A stretch of 64,000 nucleotides of DNA from Patagioenas fasciata. Lineage: Eukaryota; Chordata; Aves; Columbiformes; Columbidae. The DNA lies in NCBI RefSeq assembly GCF_037038585.1, contig NC_092526.1, positions 39,753,501 to 39,817,500 of the forward strand. Direction: 5' to 3'. The number at the start of each line of letters is the position of its first letter. Positions within the stretch are counted from its first letter, which is position 1. Position numbers and translations under genes: made by a program. A model generated the notes under the pieces. That model was not told the origin of the DNA and did no database searches. It saw nothing but the letters and a program-made list of their open reading frames with translations. Shown piece after piece: positions 1 to 11,780 of this stretch.

Positions 1-3000
1 GGAAAGCGAAGCGCTGTGTTTTTGCGTTCACACATCATGCTGGGATCCTCGGCTATTAAAAATGCTACATGCATTTTTTTTCTAAATGCCACCTATTTCA
101 TCCTTAAAATGCAGCCAGCTTTCTCCAGAGACTTGGGCAGGAACACAGCAAGCACGAGGCATGTCCCACCAAAATGTCTATTCTTAACTGGAAAACGCCA
201 GAAAACACCAACTTTAAATGCCAACATTTGCACTTGACCCCACACTAAATGCACAGATCCTTTAACACAATACTTTGCTGGAGTCAGAAGTCTACGTCTG
301 TAAAGATAGAAATGCTAAAACATAGATGTCCCAGCAGTTTAGGAAATGGAAACTGAGTTACTGATGTGCTACTGGGCTTTTCTGGAAGCAGCTACGTTAT
401 GGACAAGCGTTCAATTGAAGTGTCTTCAAAATGCTGTTTTGTGAATGAGGCATCACCCAGGTATCCAAACCATTTTGCTTGTAAGGCAATTTGGTTATCA
501 TACAAGTGGCTGTTGATGATATTTATGATGAAATAAAGACTTGCTCTCAGCACAGAGTAACAGCTTTACTCTTAGAAGCTTCTTGGTCTTTCATTGAGGA
601 AGAATTTGCTGTCTGAGAGGTGCCAGTGGTCTGTAGTTTGCTTCATGGCATAAAGAGGTTTTCCTCATCGCATCCCAAGAGCAGTGGACAAGAGGAGCTC
701 TGGAATGAACCGATAGGACTATTTACCTGCAGAATTACAGATGGCTCTTGACGTCCTTTTCCCCAGAGCATAACTTGCTTCACTCACCAATGTGGTATTG
801 ATGCCTTTGCTCCCCTTGCAAGCAACATGAAACTGAAAAGCAAGATTTCTGATCGCTGCCAACCGATTCCACCTTCTCTCGGAATAAGGACACCCCTGCA
901 AGAGAGCCCATGCTCCTGCAAATGAAAATAAGCTTACTGCATAGGGGTATAGGAAAAAAAAAGGCTATTTTGGTATGAATATTTCCACTACCCCATGACT
1001 ATGTGTCAGACTGAGTCTCTCCCTAAAACCAAATTAGAGTATGGATGGCAAGATTTCTTGGTAGGTTTTATAGCCAGCCACAGGAAAATTAAGTTATGTG
1101 CATTTTAGTCAGAAAGTTTTGTTTCACGTTCAACAAAACTGGGAAGTGATTAATCCTCTTCTAAAATATTCCAGATGAGAGCCCCCCATCCCTCAAATGG
1201 TTACTATCCAGCAAGGCGCTTCATTGTATAACTGCCTCAAACTGCACATAAAACTTTTCGGTTCCAATAGAACAGGACACTAATAAAAGAGAAAGGAAAG
1301 GTTTAAACTTAGGCGTTTCCTAAAGGTAAGACAGGCTCTGCCCTATGCGTGAAAGTACATTTGTGGCTGAGAAAGTGCTGCAAAAATTGCAAGAGAGCTT
1401 TGATAACTTTACGCCGCATTTTCACCCCAGTCTTTACAGTCAATCCATTTAGTCAAAAGTCATGTTTTCTGCTTCTTATTTTTCATTTCACGTGTCCTGA
1501 TTTCATGTTCCAGCTCTGGGCTGAATACCATTTTGTGTGATCGAGGTACCAGGACACAAGTGAGGCTGTGATGCTCGGTGAAGTTCAATTATTCAGCACT
1601 TCCTATGGGAGGTTGAGGGACCCAACTTACTCTCTGCTCTCTAACAAGGTCTTCTTTCCCCCACTGTGTTAGCTAAATAAATATTCAAACCCAAACAAAA
1701 CATTTAAAGGGTTGCAATTTTTTTCTCTTAGATTATGTGCAATTATTTTATTCATTTCACAATTATAGCCTTGCCTTTCAGGCTGGGTAAGACTTTTTCT
1801 ATATCTAAGGAACAAACCAAATCCTTCTGTTTCTTTTATTTTAAAATCTTGCCTTTCCACAGGCCAAAGCATCCATAAAGGAGAAGGAAGAAGGACAAGA
1901 ATTTATTGTCTGGACTATGGGACGGGGAAACTGGAGCTCGGTCTCTCTTCAGTGACATGAAGGGACCTGTTCAAAGCTGTTTGTCCACATAAGCAAAGCA
2001 GACATGGTCTCACCTGAACTCTCCCCATCTCCTGAAGATGAACACCTGAAGCTGAGATTGCAATATGACGTATTTTAATGCAGAATCACTGTGCTGTGAC
2101 CCCCAATGTGATTAGCACAGCTCAGCCTTAGCTGGGATATCATGGCTCAGATTATCCCTGTTGGTTTCCAGCTGATCTTGGAACGCGAGCATTACATCTG
2201 ATTTTAATGAAACTTTAGACTTGGTTGTTTTCAGTCGGCTAATGAAATAGTTGAACCTTCCCATGACTTGCTGTAATTGTAACAAAGGCTGTGCGTTATC
2301 GTGAACAAGGCTAACCTCTTTACAAGACGTAAAATTAATCCTCCAGTACTCGCGTACAGATACGTTTGGAAACGTAAAGCGAGGAGTGAGAAGAAACTGA
2401 TGCTGCCCTGGTGAAATGTGAACCTGCCTGGTACAGAGGCTTCCACACAGCACGCTGCTTGGTTACATGGAACTTTATGTTAACAGGAAAAGTCACTTTA
2501 AAATCTGGCTTACTCACGAAAGCCTCAAGCACACACACAACTCAATCACATTTAGATGCTTTTAAAGCGCTCGTGAAAAGAACAGAAGTGCGCTATAAGA
2601 AATAACAAAATGCAAGGTGGAGATGTCACCAAGGCTTCGAAAGGAATTCCTTGGTTTCAACATGCAGAGAAAATTTGCATTCTGAAGAGCTTTTGCAAAG
2701 GCTCTGGCAAGACACTGAAACCATTTCCATGGGGTGGCTCATTTGCTGGCTCCTGTTGAACAGCCTGGCGCTCCCAGGACAGCTCTTACTGGACTCATGT
2801 TCTTCACACAAAAGCCACGACTGTAATTGGCATTAACTGTTCCCTGCTTCAGCAGCCGCATCTGAGAACCCAACAATCAAATCCACAATGTGGGCTGAAC
2901 TGCCCTTAGTGGCCCCTGCACATGAGGGCACAGCAAGGGTCAGGAATCAGGTTTGTTTGTGGAGACAGGCAGGGATCGGCAATTTCTCCCACTGTCCGGT

Positions 3001-3427
3001 CTGAGGAGAGATGAAAGGGCTATGGGGTGATCAGGCCAGAGGCAGAGCACTGTCAGATCCTGGAGAAATGGGGTGTTCTAGGGGCAAGCACCAGGAACGG
3101 TCTCTGAGCTGCACATCGATCTCTGTGCTTTTGGCACACGTCCATCTGTTGTAAAGAACCATCTCTCCAGAGAAATATCCACAGTCTCTGGAAGAGGCTT
3201 TTTAAATACTAGCAAACTCTAATACAGGTTTTCTCAAATTTAGAAATACTTTTTAACTCCCGGAGTGGGGGAAGAATGAGCATTGTCCAATGCAAAGTCA
3301 GCCTGCTCACAACCCAGTACAAATTTGAAGGGGTTCGCCTCTCCTCTCCAGGGTTCTGTTTCTTTGCTCATGGGCACAGGTAGATGTGCAGGGCTTTTCA
3401 CACTTTGAAACAGCACCAAGGGTCCAC
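1..3427. other. Intergenic or intronic AT-rich sequence, no named gene
   Basis: No protein family, RNA gene or repeat was recognised, apart from the splice-bounded segment at 788-915. Between about 2110 and 2610 the sequence keeps more CpG dinucleotides than its surroundings and has overlapping short open frames on both strands. None of these resembles a known protein. By synteny this stretch should lie on the SATB2/FTCDNL1 side of C2orf69, where distal regulatory DNA is expected, but that is inference. Confidence 0.5.
788..915 (-). other. Exon-like segment with consensus splice sites
   Basis: On the minus strand a pyrimidine-rich acceptor (TATTTTCATTTGCAG) precedes 128 nt that end at a strong donor (ATTG|GTGAGTG). 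All three frames of the segment are open, so the coding frame, if any, cannot be chosen. One frame reads MGSLAGVSLFREKVESVG; another reads WNRLAAIRNLAFQFHVACKG. I do not recognise either. It may be an exon of a minus-strand gene (FTCDNL1 is the syntenic candidate, but no FTCDNL1 motif is visible), a noncoding RNA exon, or chance. Confidence 0.25.
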
Positions 3428-4041
3428 TGTCCTGGTTTTGTTAAAAACAAGTTTCTCTTTTAGTGAATTTGCCTGTCAGCTAAAGCTTCATATCAGCTGC
3501 ATTTTCCTGGAGAACCAGATACATGTTTTGGTAAACACAGCAATGGAATGTGAAGTTACTGATAAGCATGGATGGACATCTCGTGAGAGGGACAACGAGA
3601 AAGAGGTGACCAAATACTGACCAACTGAGTATAACATCCCATTCATGTGAATACTTCATGTAAAAGTGGGAGATCACGAGGATCTCATCCTTTTTCCTTA
3701 CGGTCGACATTTGGAGAGGACCTTGCGAGTCGTCCCTGCGAACTGAGGCCCAGTGACAGACTGAATCCAGCTCCGGTTGGCTGCAGAGTCCAGTCCAGGA
3801 CTTCGGGTGCCGGCTCTGCAGTTGCTGGGACTTTCAAGATTGGTTTTGTATATTTTGTATTATTTTCTCTATTGTATCAGTAGCATTAGTAAAACATTTT
3901 TAATTTTTCCAGCTCTCTTCTCTCTGTCCTTCTGTCCCTCCCGATTGCCTGTCCTGAGTGGGAAGGAGGAAGGGGGGAAGAGGGGGTTAACAATACATCT
4001 GCCACGGTTTTATTGTCACCCCACAATCAAAACCCTCGACA
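3428..4041 (+). mobile_element. Solo LTR of an avian endogenous retrovirus (fossil)
   Basis: The element begins TGTCCTGGTTTTG, a start typical of avian ERVL/ERVK-like LTRs, and ends ...CTCGACA. A poly(A)-type region and a long T-rich and C-rich 3' half lie inside it. An imperfect 5-bp duplication flanks it (tccac before, accac after), as expected of an integrated solo LTR left after recombination. No internal viral genes lie next to it. It is a degraded, non-coding relic; the exact family is inferred from general appearance. Confidence 0.65.
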
Positions 4042-5998
4042 ACCACCAAGAAAAGGGTGACATTTTTATTTTTCTATTTTTGTAACTTTTTTTGCATTAA
4101 GTTAGTAAAAAGGGGCATCAAGACATCCCACAGACACTACCCTACATAAACACAGACATCTTTTCCCACCCAAACGACTCCACGATCCCAGGAGTGGAGT
4201 GGCTGAAGCTGAGCGCTCAGCAGCCTGTTGCTCAGCCTTCTGTTTCCAGTTCGTATCGAGTTACTCCCAAAAATGTGCTGCAGCGCCAAGTGCTCGGAGA
4301 TCCCGCGGACACAAGAGTCCTCAGTCCTGTTCACACACACACGCTAATTCACGGCAGGTCGCGGAGTGCTGTTCAGACTGCACCCCTGAAAACGTGACGC
4401 ATGTGCCGTTTTTTCTTTTAAATGGAGCTTATTATCAGATTATACAAAATTACATGCAGAGAAAATTACACTTCATTAGTTAATTCAGCAGAAATGATGC
4501 AAAACTGCTCGGAAAGATAATTCCTAAATAATGCTGCAGTTGTGAGAGTCCAAAAAGCCCATCCAACTCACCTCCAATATTAAAATAAGCCTAGAAAAAT
4601 TCTGTTATCATGAATGTTGACGGGTTTTTATATCCAATTTGTTTGCTTGTTTCTTATTCATAAGGCTGTCTTACCAAAGACTCATTGAAGTGCCAAAGCA
4701 CCAAAATTTAACATTACTTAAGAAAATCATAACAGGTGATACCCTTGTGCCGCATCTGCTAATTAGAATGGACTTCTACATGAATAGAATTCAACAGGAA
4801 AAAAAAAAGGGTGTAGCCAAAAATCTAGCACCATCACCTATAGACACAGAAGATACTATGAACGAGATAAGCAGTTTAGGAAATTAGGGAGCGGAGACAT
4901 TTATAATGATTATGCCAACTTTTCATCAAACAATACCGGCTTCCTACAAGCAACTGGGAAGGAAACGCTATTCCTCACATTTTTGTTAAATTACAGATGG
5001 ACAACGATACAGCTAAGTTCTTTCTCTCTCTCTCTCTCTATATATATATACATATTTAAGCAAGCAGATGTGGGAAGGATCTGGCTGGCTCCCTAAAGTC
5101 ACCTAGCTAGAGGTTTTTGCCTCTAGTTTTGAGTGCTATGAAAGTAGCTCCTTATGAAGCAAAGATTGAAAGGTCCTACACTTGTAAGCGGATTTTCAAG
5201 AGACACAGAAGCTTGACTTCATTTGAGGACAACAAAAATGAAGATGCCAATTTTAGCGTTAAATTCAGCAGTCTATGAATATCTGTAGTGAAAGGTGCTG
5301 AGTAGTAACAATAGTTTTTGTGAGCTGGAGGGTGCTTCCATGTGAATTTCTCCTGTGTTGTTGTGAAAAGGGAAGAGATGGAAAGCCATCGCCAGCTCGC
5401 ATCTAACCTGCCCGTTGTTCTGAACGCACACACGCGCAGCCTCAAACTGGAGCTTACTCCTGTTGCGAAAATTATTTGAAGTTTACCTGCTGAGAAATGC
5501 AGCTGACGCACAAGTGTGCAGTTTTCCAAAGAGCCCTCTTTAACTGAGAACAGGTAACTTAAAGATAAGAGATCCCTCAGTGTCTTTTCTTCTGACAAGC
5601 CCATCCAAATTGTGACACCAGTATCACCTTCATGCTACAGGAGAACAAACAGCCGCAATATTGCATGCAGGAATGCCAGGGCTGGACTGGAGAGAAGCAC
5701 AGGGACCCGACTGCCCGCCCAGGTGCAGCAGATATAGAATTTTTTTCTCTTTTCTTACGGGAGAGAATATGAAATATGGGTGACATGAATCTACTATGAT
5801 GATCTTAAAACTGAGGTATTCTCTAAGGAAGAATGAAAGCTCTTCCCCAGGAGCAGAAGAGGGCTTTCACAAACAGAAAATGAGAGAAAAGAGGCTGTTG
5901 TGACTGGGATCTGGGGATTTAACGTGTCTTCTGTAAAAACCTGATCTATTACTATCCTCAGAGCAAGACAGTTTACTGTGTTTTAATAATGACACAAA
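4042..5998. other. Intergenic sequence, no gene recognised
   Basis: Apart from a TC/TA microsatellite near 5022-5050, nothing here could be assigned. The segment at 4190-4410 is richer in CpG and has overlapping open frames. A 142-codon minus-strand frame spans 5176-5604. Neither has a recognisable protein motif or clear splice context, so I treat both as non-coding. Confidence 0.5.
5022..5050. repeat. (TC)n/(TA)n microsatellite
   Basis: A run of about nine TC units is followed directly by about five TA units. It is a simple compound dinucleotide repeat. Confidence 0.9.
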
Positions 5999-6676
5999 TC
6001 ACAGAATCCCAGAGTGTCAGGGGTTGGAAGGGACCTGGAAAGCTCATCCAGTGCAATCCCCCCATGGAGCAGGAACACCCAGCTGAGGTTCCACAGGAAG
6101 GTGTCCAGGCGGGTTTGAATGTCTGCAGAGAAGGAGACTCCACAACCTCCCTGGGCAGCCTGGGCCAGGCTCTGCCACCCTCACCCCCAACAAGTTTATT
6201 CTCAGATTTAAGTGGAACCTCCCATGTTTCAGTTTGCACCCATTACCCCTTGTCCTGTCACTGGCTCCATCCTCCTGACACTCCCCCTTTCCATATTGAT
6301 CCCCAGGAATGAGCCACCCCTCAATCTCCTCTTCTCCAGCTCCAGAGCCCCAGCTCCCTCAGCCTTTCCTCACACGGGAGATGCTCCACTCCCTTCAGCA
6401 TCTTGGTGGCTGCGCTGGACTCCCTCCAGCAGTTCCCTGTCCTTCTGGAACTGAGGGGCCACAACTGGACACAATATTCCAGGTGTGATCTCCCCAGGGC
6501 AGAGTAGAGGGGCAGGAGAACCTCTCTGACCTACTGACCACCTCCTTCTAACCCACCCCAGGTACCATTGGCCTTCCTGGCCACAAGGGCTCAGTGTTGT
6601 TTCATGGTCACCCTGCTGTCCCCAGGACCCCCAGGTCCCTTTCCCCTAGACTGCTCTCTAATAAGTCATTCCCCAA
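5999..6676 (-). mobile_element. CR1 LINE, 5'-truncated, minus orientation
   Basis: The plus strand starts cacagaatcccagagtgtca, the reverse complement of the CR1 3' end. CR1 3'-UTR sequence follows, then the last codons of CR1 ORF2 on the minus strand near 6610-6670 (GNDLLESSLGERDLGVLGTAG-like). Only the 3' end of the element (about 680 bp) is present, as is usual for dead-on-arrival CR1 copies. Confidence 0.9.
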
Positions 6677-9600
6677 TGAACGGTACAGCGGGTGAAGCAA
6701 GAGATGGAACAACAACACTGCAACACAAGGACATGGCACAGCCAAGGCCAAACCTGCAGATGCTCCCTCCTTTGGGGAGTGCCGCACCACAGCAAGCACA
6801 AAACTCAGTCACAAGCAGGCACAGGATTAAGTTACGCAGAGCCAACGATGAAGGGCAATCAAATTGAGTGCTGAAAAATAGTTGTCATTCATTGAGTCTA
6901 ACTCTGGAAAATATTTCCTTAGGTTAGGTAATACTTTTGACCTTGAAAATGAGAGAAAAACCCACCTGTACGGCAACCGTAAGACCATCCAAGTTCTGTC
7001 ATTAACAGCCCCTTGTGCTGTCTTTTAAAGAATCTTATCAGGAGGCTGCTCCCAAAAGGGCAAAAACCAAGGCTGGTTTTTAAAATGTAATCCCTTACTT
7101 TTAACTGTTTTCTTTTCTGGTATTATTTTTTCTGTCTCCTTTCTGATAGCACCTTTAAAAGATTTGTAGACTTGTCTCCCCAACACACTTAATTGTTGCT
7201 TAGAAAGTTTATTACATAGTTGTTAACTTCCAATATGTTTCTAGTAGTCGGTTGGAATTCAATTATAGCAACTATCCAAATAAATCTGACTCTGTAGATT
7301 ACATAACAGCTACTCCTAAGTAAATAACAGTTGAATATTCTCTCCCTTTCTCTCTCATACACTGGCATTACTTGGAAGACTAACAACCTTGGTCTCAGCA
7401 GAGAGTGCTCCAGTCATTTGGTTTTTTAGAAGCCCAGGATCATTGGAGTTGGAAAGGATGCCAGGAGGTCTCCAGCTCAACCTCCTGCTCGAAGCTGATG
7501 AAAACAGATCTAGGTGGGCTGATCCCCAGCCAGCCCCTTTTCATTCAGGGCGAGCAGCGGCTGGTTGCAATGAGCATTGTGCCTTTAAGCAGAGTGGGTG
7601 TTCTAATTCTGACCACCGTGGACTAAGGAAACTGGTGCTACAGAGCCATCGTTTGGGGTTAACGTCTGATATTTGGAGCATCTGAAACCCGTTATTTTTC
7701 CTAGCTGAGGTTTATCCTGAAGCTTCGTAAACTTTCCATTTTAAATTACAGAGCTTCCTTTTTTTCACTATAATAAACTTTTATCTTAAAATGGTGTGTG
7801 CCTTTTAATCATTCCGAAGTATTTACTTTAATTAGGTTTTAAAAAGCCTGCAGAAGACAGCCCTGTTCTTAATTCTGGCTGAGAGAGTTGGTTCTGCATT
7901 CAGCCAGCAGCAGTTCCTAATACCCCGCTGAACTTCAGCCAAATGGAGCATTTGAGGCAAAGCAAGATGGCGAGAATTCAAAAAAGACGACTTGTTTTCA
8001 TGAAAACATTGGTCCGGTTTCATGGCTTTATCTATAACCCACCAGTTTAGTAGAAGAACAGTTTTCATCGTTCTTTCTCTACAGATATGCAGCACGTGGC
8101 ATTCATGGAGCATCAAGAATTTCTTGGGTTTCCCATGCAGCAGGAAAGAGCGGAACTGCAGAAGTCCTGAGCATCCCCACTTCAGCAAAAACCCCTTAGC
8201 AAATCAGATTGAAAACATGTCCAGCCAGAGGAACAAAAAAAGCAAGCAAGCAAAGCAAAACGAGTTCTCAGGTTGCTGAAACTTCCTACCTGAAAAAACA
8301 ATAGCACCAAAAACAAGACAACAACAAAGATTTTAACTGAGGGTGTCCATTAAAGTGACAAATAACTGAGGAACCTGGAGTTCATAGAAAGTACTACCCT
8401 GAGATACTGTTTGGCGTTTTAAATCACAGCAGTTACCTTGGCTTAGCCAGTCTGAGCTAACACACACTATGGCAAATTCTGCAAGAGCATAAGACTCTTC
8501 TGTTTGAGCAATCCAGATAGTTCTCTCCAGCTACAGACACCCTCTGACAGCAAATAAAAAGAGAATGTTGTTTCCTCTGGTCCTTTCTGGAATATTGCAG
8601 AAAATGGCACCAACACAGCAAGGCATGGTGGCTCTTACCCTTCTCCTGCTCAACATATCTGAAACTCCATAGGCTTTGAAACCAGATCTCTTGTGAACAG
8701 GGTGATCGGTGCCCGCACACAGAGGAGCGAGAGGCTGCTTTGGCTGGATCGTAGTCCTCGGCTCTCCGAAAGAGTAAATTGGAACCAAAATACCTTTATT
8801 TAAGGATCAACTTAATGTAAGGGTCACAGAGTAATTGCATTTCTCTGGAGTGTTAGAGCCTGAAAAATAGAGATGCTTATAATACAGATTCCTGGGTTTT
8901 AGACTGCCCTATATTCAATGGTATGTGGGTTTTCTGCATTAGCATTAGGCGCTTTTTCAGTTAGTCTTTATTCCTGTTCATGCTCTTAGATGTCAGTTCT
9001 GCACAGGAATAACACGGCTAATAAACCTCACAGATGTATACTTGCCTAGTCACATTTAAGAATTCTGGAAAGTGAATCATATTATTTATTAATCTGGCCT
9101 CTACTCCTAACTTAGTCTCAGACCAACAGACTCTGGTTTCCTACCTAAAATGCACTAACGTAGCCCTTAGACGATACGACTTAGAGTAGACTTGTAACTG
9201 AAGAGTAAGAAACAGCAAAGTAAATCAAACATCCTGAAAACGCCAACCTGACTTCTTCAAAACGTTGCTGAGCTGGTGACATCGGGACTGAACACGTTCT
9301 CAGCTCCCCTAGTGCAAAGCACAACTTCGCACCGACCTAAACAATATAAGGACATGCTGAATTCTCAACATCCTGCTCTCCTCAGCATGGAACTACTGAA
9401 ACACAGAATGCCTGGTATGTACTTGGTAACGTCCCCTTCCCAAACAGGCAAAGCGTATCACTTTCTTTAACATGGCAAGTGCAGATTAGCAAGACTTTTT
9501 TGCCACCAACCAGCACTGGTCAGCTAAATTAATTCAAGTCAACCAAGCAAAGCTCGAGACATTGTTGAAAGAATACTACCATCATATTTTCTGTTGTGGA

Positions 9601-10099
9601 CTTTTTTTACCCAAAATTTAAGGCAGCCCTGAGTTACTCAACAGAAGGAAAACAAAGAGGAGATGCTGACAACAGAGTGGAAAGAGGCCGAGAGGACTTT
9701 GGTTTTGTTCTGTGCCTCTGAGCATTTTCAACAGAAGGTTCTCAGCTGCAGAAATGAACTTTTCCTTCTTCATTATGTAAATAATCATGGACCGGCCTTC
9801 CAAATATTTCTTCCGGTTTTTCTTCTCTACTAATCTTTTCTGGAGGAAACAACTGGAACGAGAATTGGGCACTTGCTACAAAAAGAACTCACAGATTTTT
9901 ACATTAAAAAAGTGATGGCTTAATGGTGTTACAGCTTCTTTCACTTTCTCCTTGCAAATGTTCATAAGACTAAAGTTGTGTTCACATGAACACTGAAAGG
10001 AAGGAGCAGGACGGGGAATGCTCAGGCCCTGGAAGTGCCGTGGGTTCAGCAGGTACGTAGTCAGGATGGGGGAACCTCACCACGTGGCTTAAATGCTGA
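6677..10099. other. Intergenic sequence with one weak CR1 relic
   Basis: No gene was recognised. A CR1-like relic lies at about 7428-7560. A short minus-strand segment near 8440-8480 is flanked by an acceptor (GCTCTTGCAG) and a GTAACT donor, but too little can be said of it. The open frames here (for example minus 7832-8188 and 8457-8788) show no family resemblance. Confidence 0.45.
7428..7560 (-). mobile_element. Degraded CR1-like fragment
   Basis: The stretch with ggatcattggagttggaaag and cagctcaacctcctgctc matches the pattern of older CR1 3' ends (a 'tggaaaggacctcaggag... tccaacctcctgctc' type). It is much more diverged than the copies at 6, 10 and 12 kb, so it is older. Its edges are uncertain. 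Confidence 0.5.
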
Positions 10100-10788
10100 A
10101 GAACAGCATGAGCAGCATAGGGGAAAGGGACCTCAGGGCCTTGGTGGACAGGAGGGTGACCATGAGCCAACACTGGGCCCTTGTGGCCAGGAAGCCAATG
10201 GTACCTGGGGTGGATGAGAAGGGGGGTGGTCAGTAGGTCAGAGAGATTCTCCTGCCCCTCTACTCTGCCCTGGGGAGACCACACCTGGAATATTGTGTCC
10301 AGTTGTGGCCCCTCAGTTCCAGAAGGACAGGGAACTGCTGGAGAGAGTCCAGCGCAGCCACCAAGGTGCTGAAGGAGTGGAGCATCTCCCGTGTGAGGAA
10401 AGGCTGAGGGAGCTGGGGCTCTGGAGCTGGAGAAGAGGAGACTGAGGGGTGACTCATTCCTGGGGATCAATATGGAAAGGGGGAGTGTCAGGAAGATGGA
10501 GCCAGGCTCTTCTCAGTGACAACCAATGATTGGACAAGGGGTAATGGGTGCAAACTGGAACACAAAAGGTTCCACTTAAATATGAGAAGAAACAACTTCT
10601 CAGTGAGGGTGGCAGAGCCTGGCCCAGGCTGCCCAGGGAGGTTGTGGAGTCTCCTTCTCTGCAGACATTCAAACCCGCCTGGACACCTTCCTGTGGAACC
10701 TCAGCTGGGTGTTCCTGCTCCATGGGGGGATTGCACTGGATGAGCTTTCCAGGTCCCTTCCAACCCCTAACATTCTGGGATTCTGTGA
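10100..10788 (+). mobile_element. CR1 LINE, 5'-truncated, plus orientation
   Basis: It reads in the CR1 sense direction: gggaaagggacctcagggcc near 10120 (end of ORF2 and start of the 3' part) through to the terminal cattctgggattctgtga at 10771-10788. It is the same subfamily as the copies at 6.0, 11.8, 53.2 and 56.9 kb. The long antisense open frames across it are by-products of its GC-rich sequence. Confidence 0.9.
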
Positions 10789-11780
10789 AAATCAACCGCT
10801 TCTAGCAGCAGTCATGACAAAATTCACACGCTGAAACAAACAAAAAAGAAAAATCAAACAGAGAAGTTTAAGTAATTTCAACAGCAATATCTGCTCTTGG
10901 AAACTTCATAGCTGACGTTTCTTGACTGCTGCTTCATTTGTTCCAACTGAAGCTGGACAATTGAAGGGGTGACATGTCATCTGCAGAGCTCTTAACAACT
11001 GGAAATTCTCATGGCTGCAGTGACTTCAGGGACCTCACAGACTCAGAGCCAAGTCCATTCAGACCAGCCCACCACCTGCTCTTACGCAGTCACTGATTCA
11101 CTGCCCGTTTTCGTTGTGCTTTTCTGAATATTATATAAACACCTTGAGTTGCAAGTAGGCACTGTTTGTTACGCTGAAATATACAGAAATAATAAGAGCA
11201 ATTTGGCATTTGTCCTTTTACTACCAAGTGCTATATAATTATAAGTCATTGGGAAATTCTAAGAGAAGCAATCTGGAACAAATGTTGCTTGAACTAATGT
11301 TTAATATTTAGACTGCTGGGTCAACAGAAAGAGTTACAAGAGTCATTTATGGTGGCCTAATTGAAGCCTAGGAAAAATATATTTATACTCAGTGGTGCTC
11401 CCCTTTTTCATCTAATGGGCTTGCTGATCTATAGATTTACTATTTGATCAGAGCATCTGGCCCCACAGGCTTCATGGTTTGCAAACCACAACCTCCTAAT
11501 AAGCACCCTGCTGCCTGTTTGTTAAACAGATCAGTGCTGGCAGGCACCCAAAACTCCAGCCTTTGAAACTTGGAGCTTTTTTAACTTGCCCAGCCTATTG
11601 TGTGGAAAGAAAGACAATAAACTATGAACCTCATAAATGCTGAGCAATTAAACATAAGTTAGTAATACAGTTGTGGTAATAGAGACTGCTTACCTCAATC
11701 AATATATATCTTATTTCTTCTTTGTGTCGTCTCTGCTAGAAGCTGAGCAGGCATCCACCAGCAGTTTGCACACACACTAA
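10789..11780. other. Spacer between two CR1 copies
   Basis: AT-rich unique sequence between oppositely oriented CR1 insertions. It holds the 42-nt splice-bounded segment at 11694-11735. Nothing else was recognised. Confidence 0.5.
11694..11735 (-). other. 42-nt exon-like segment
   Basis: On the minus strand the acceptor TGCTCAGCTTCTAG is followed by 42 nt, then the donor GAG|GTAAGC. The segment is a multiple of three and is open as QRRHKEEIRYILIE. The splice signals are good but the piece is too short to assign. It lies just upstream (plus coordinates) of a CR1 insertion. It may be a small exon of an unidentified minus-strand transcript, or chance. Confidence 0.22.

Noticed and set aside
9982-10470. 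162-codon minus-strand frame (and similar frames at 11851-12345, 53163-53498 and 57002-57271)
   Set aside because: All lie in CR1 3' UTR sequence and repeat the same peptide in every copy. They are by-products of the repeat, not genes.
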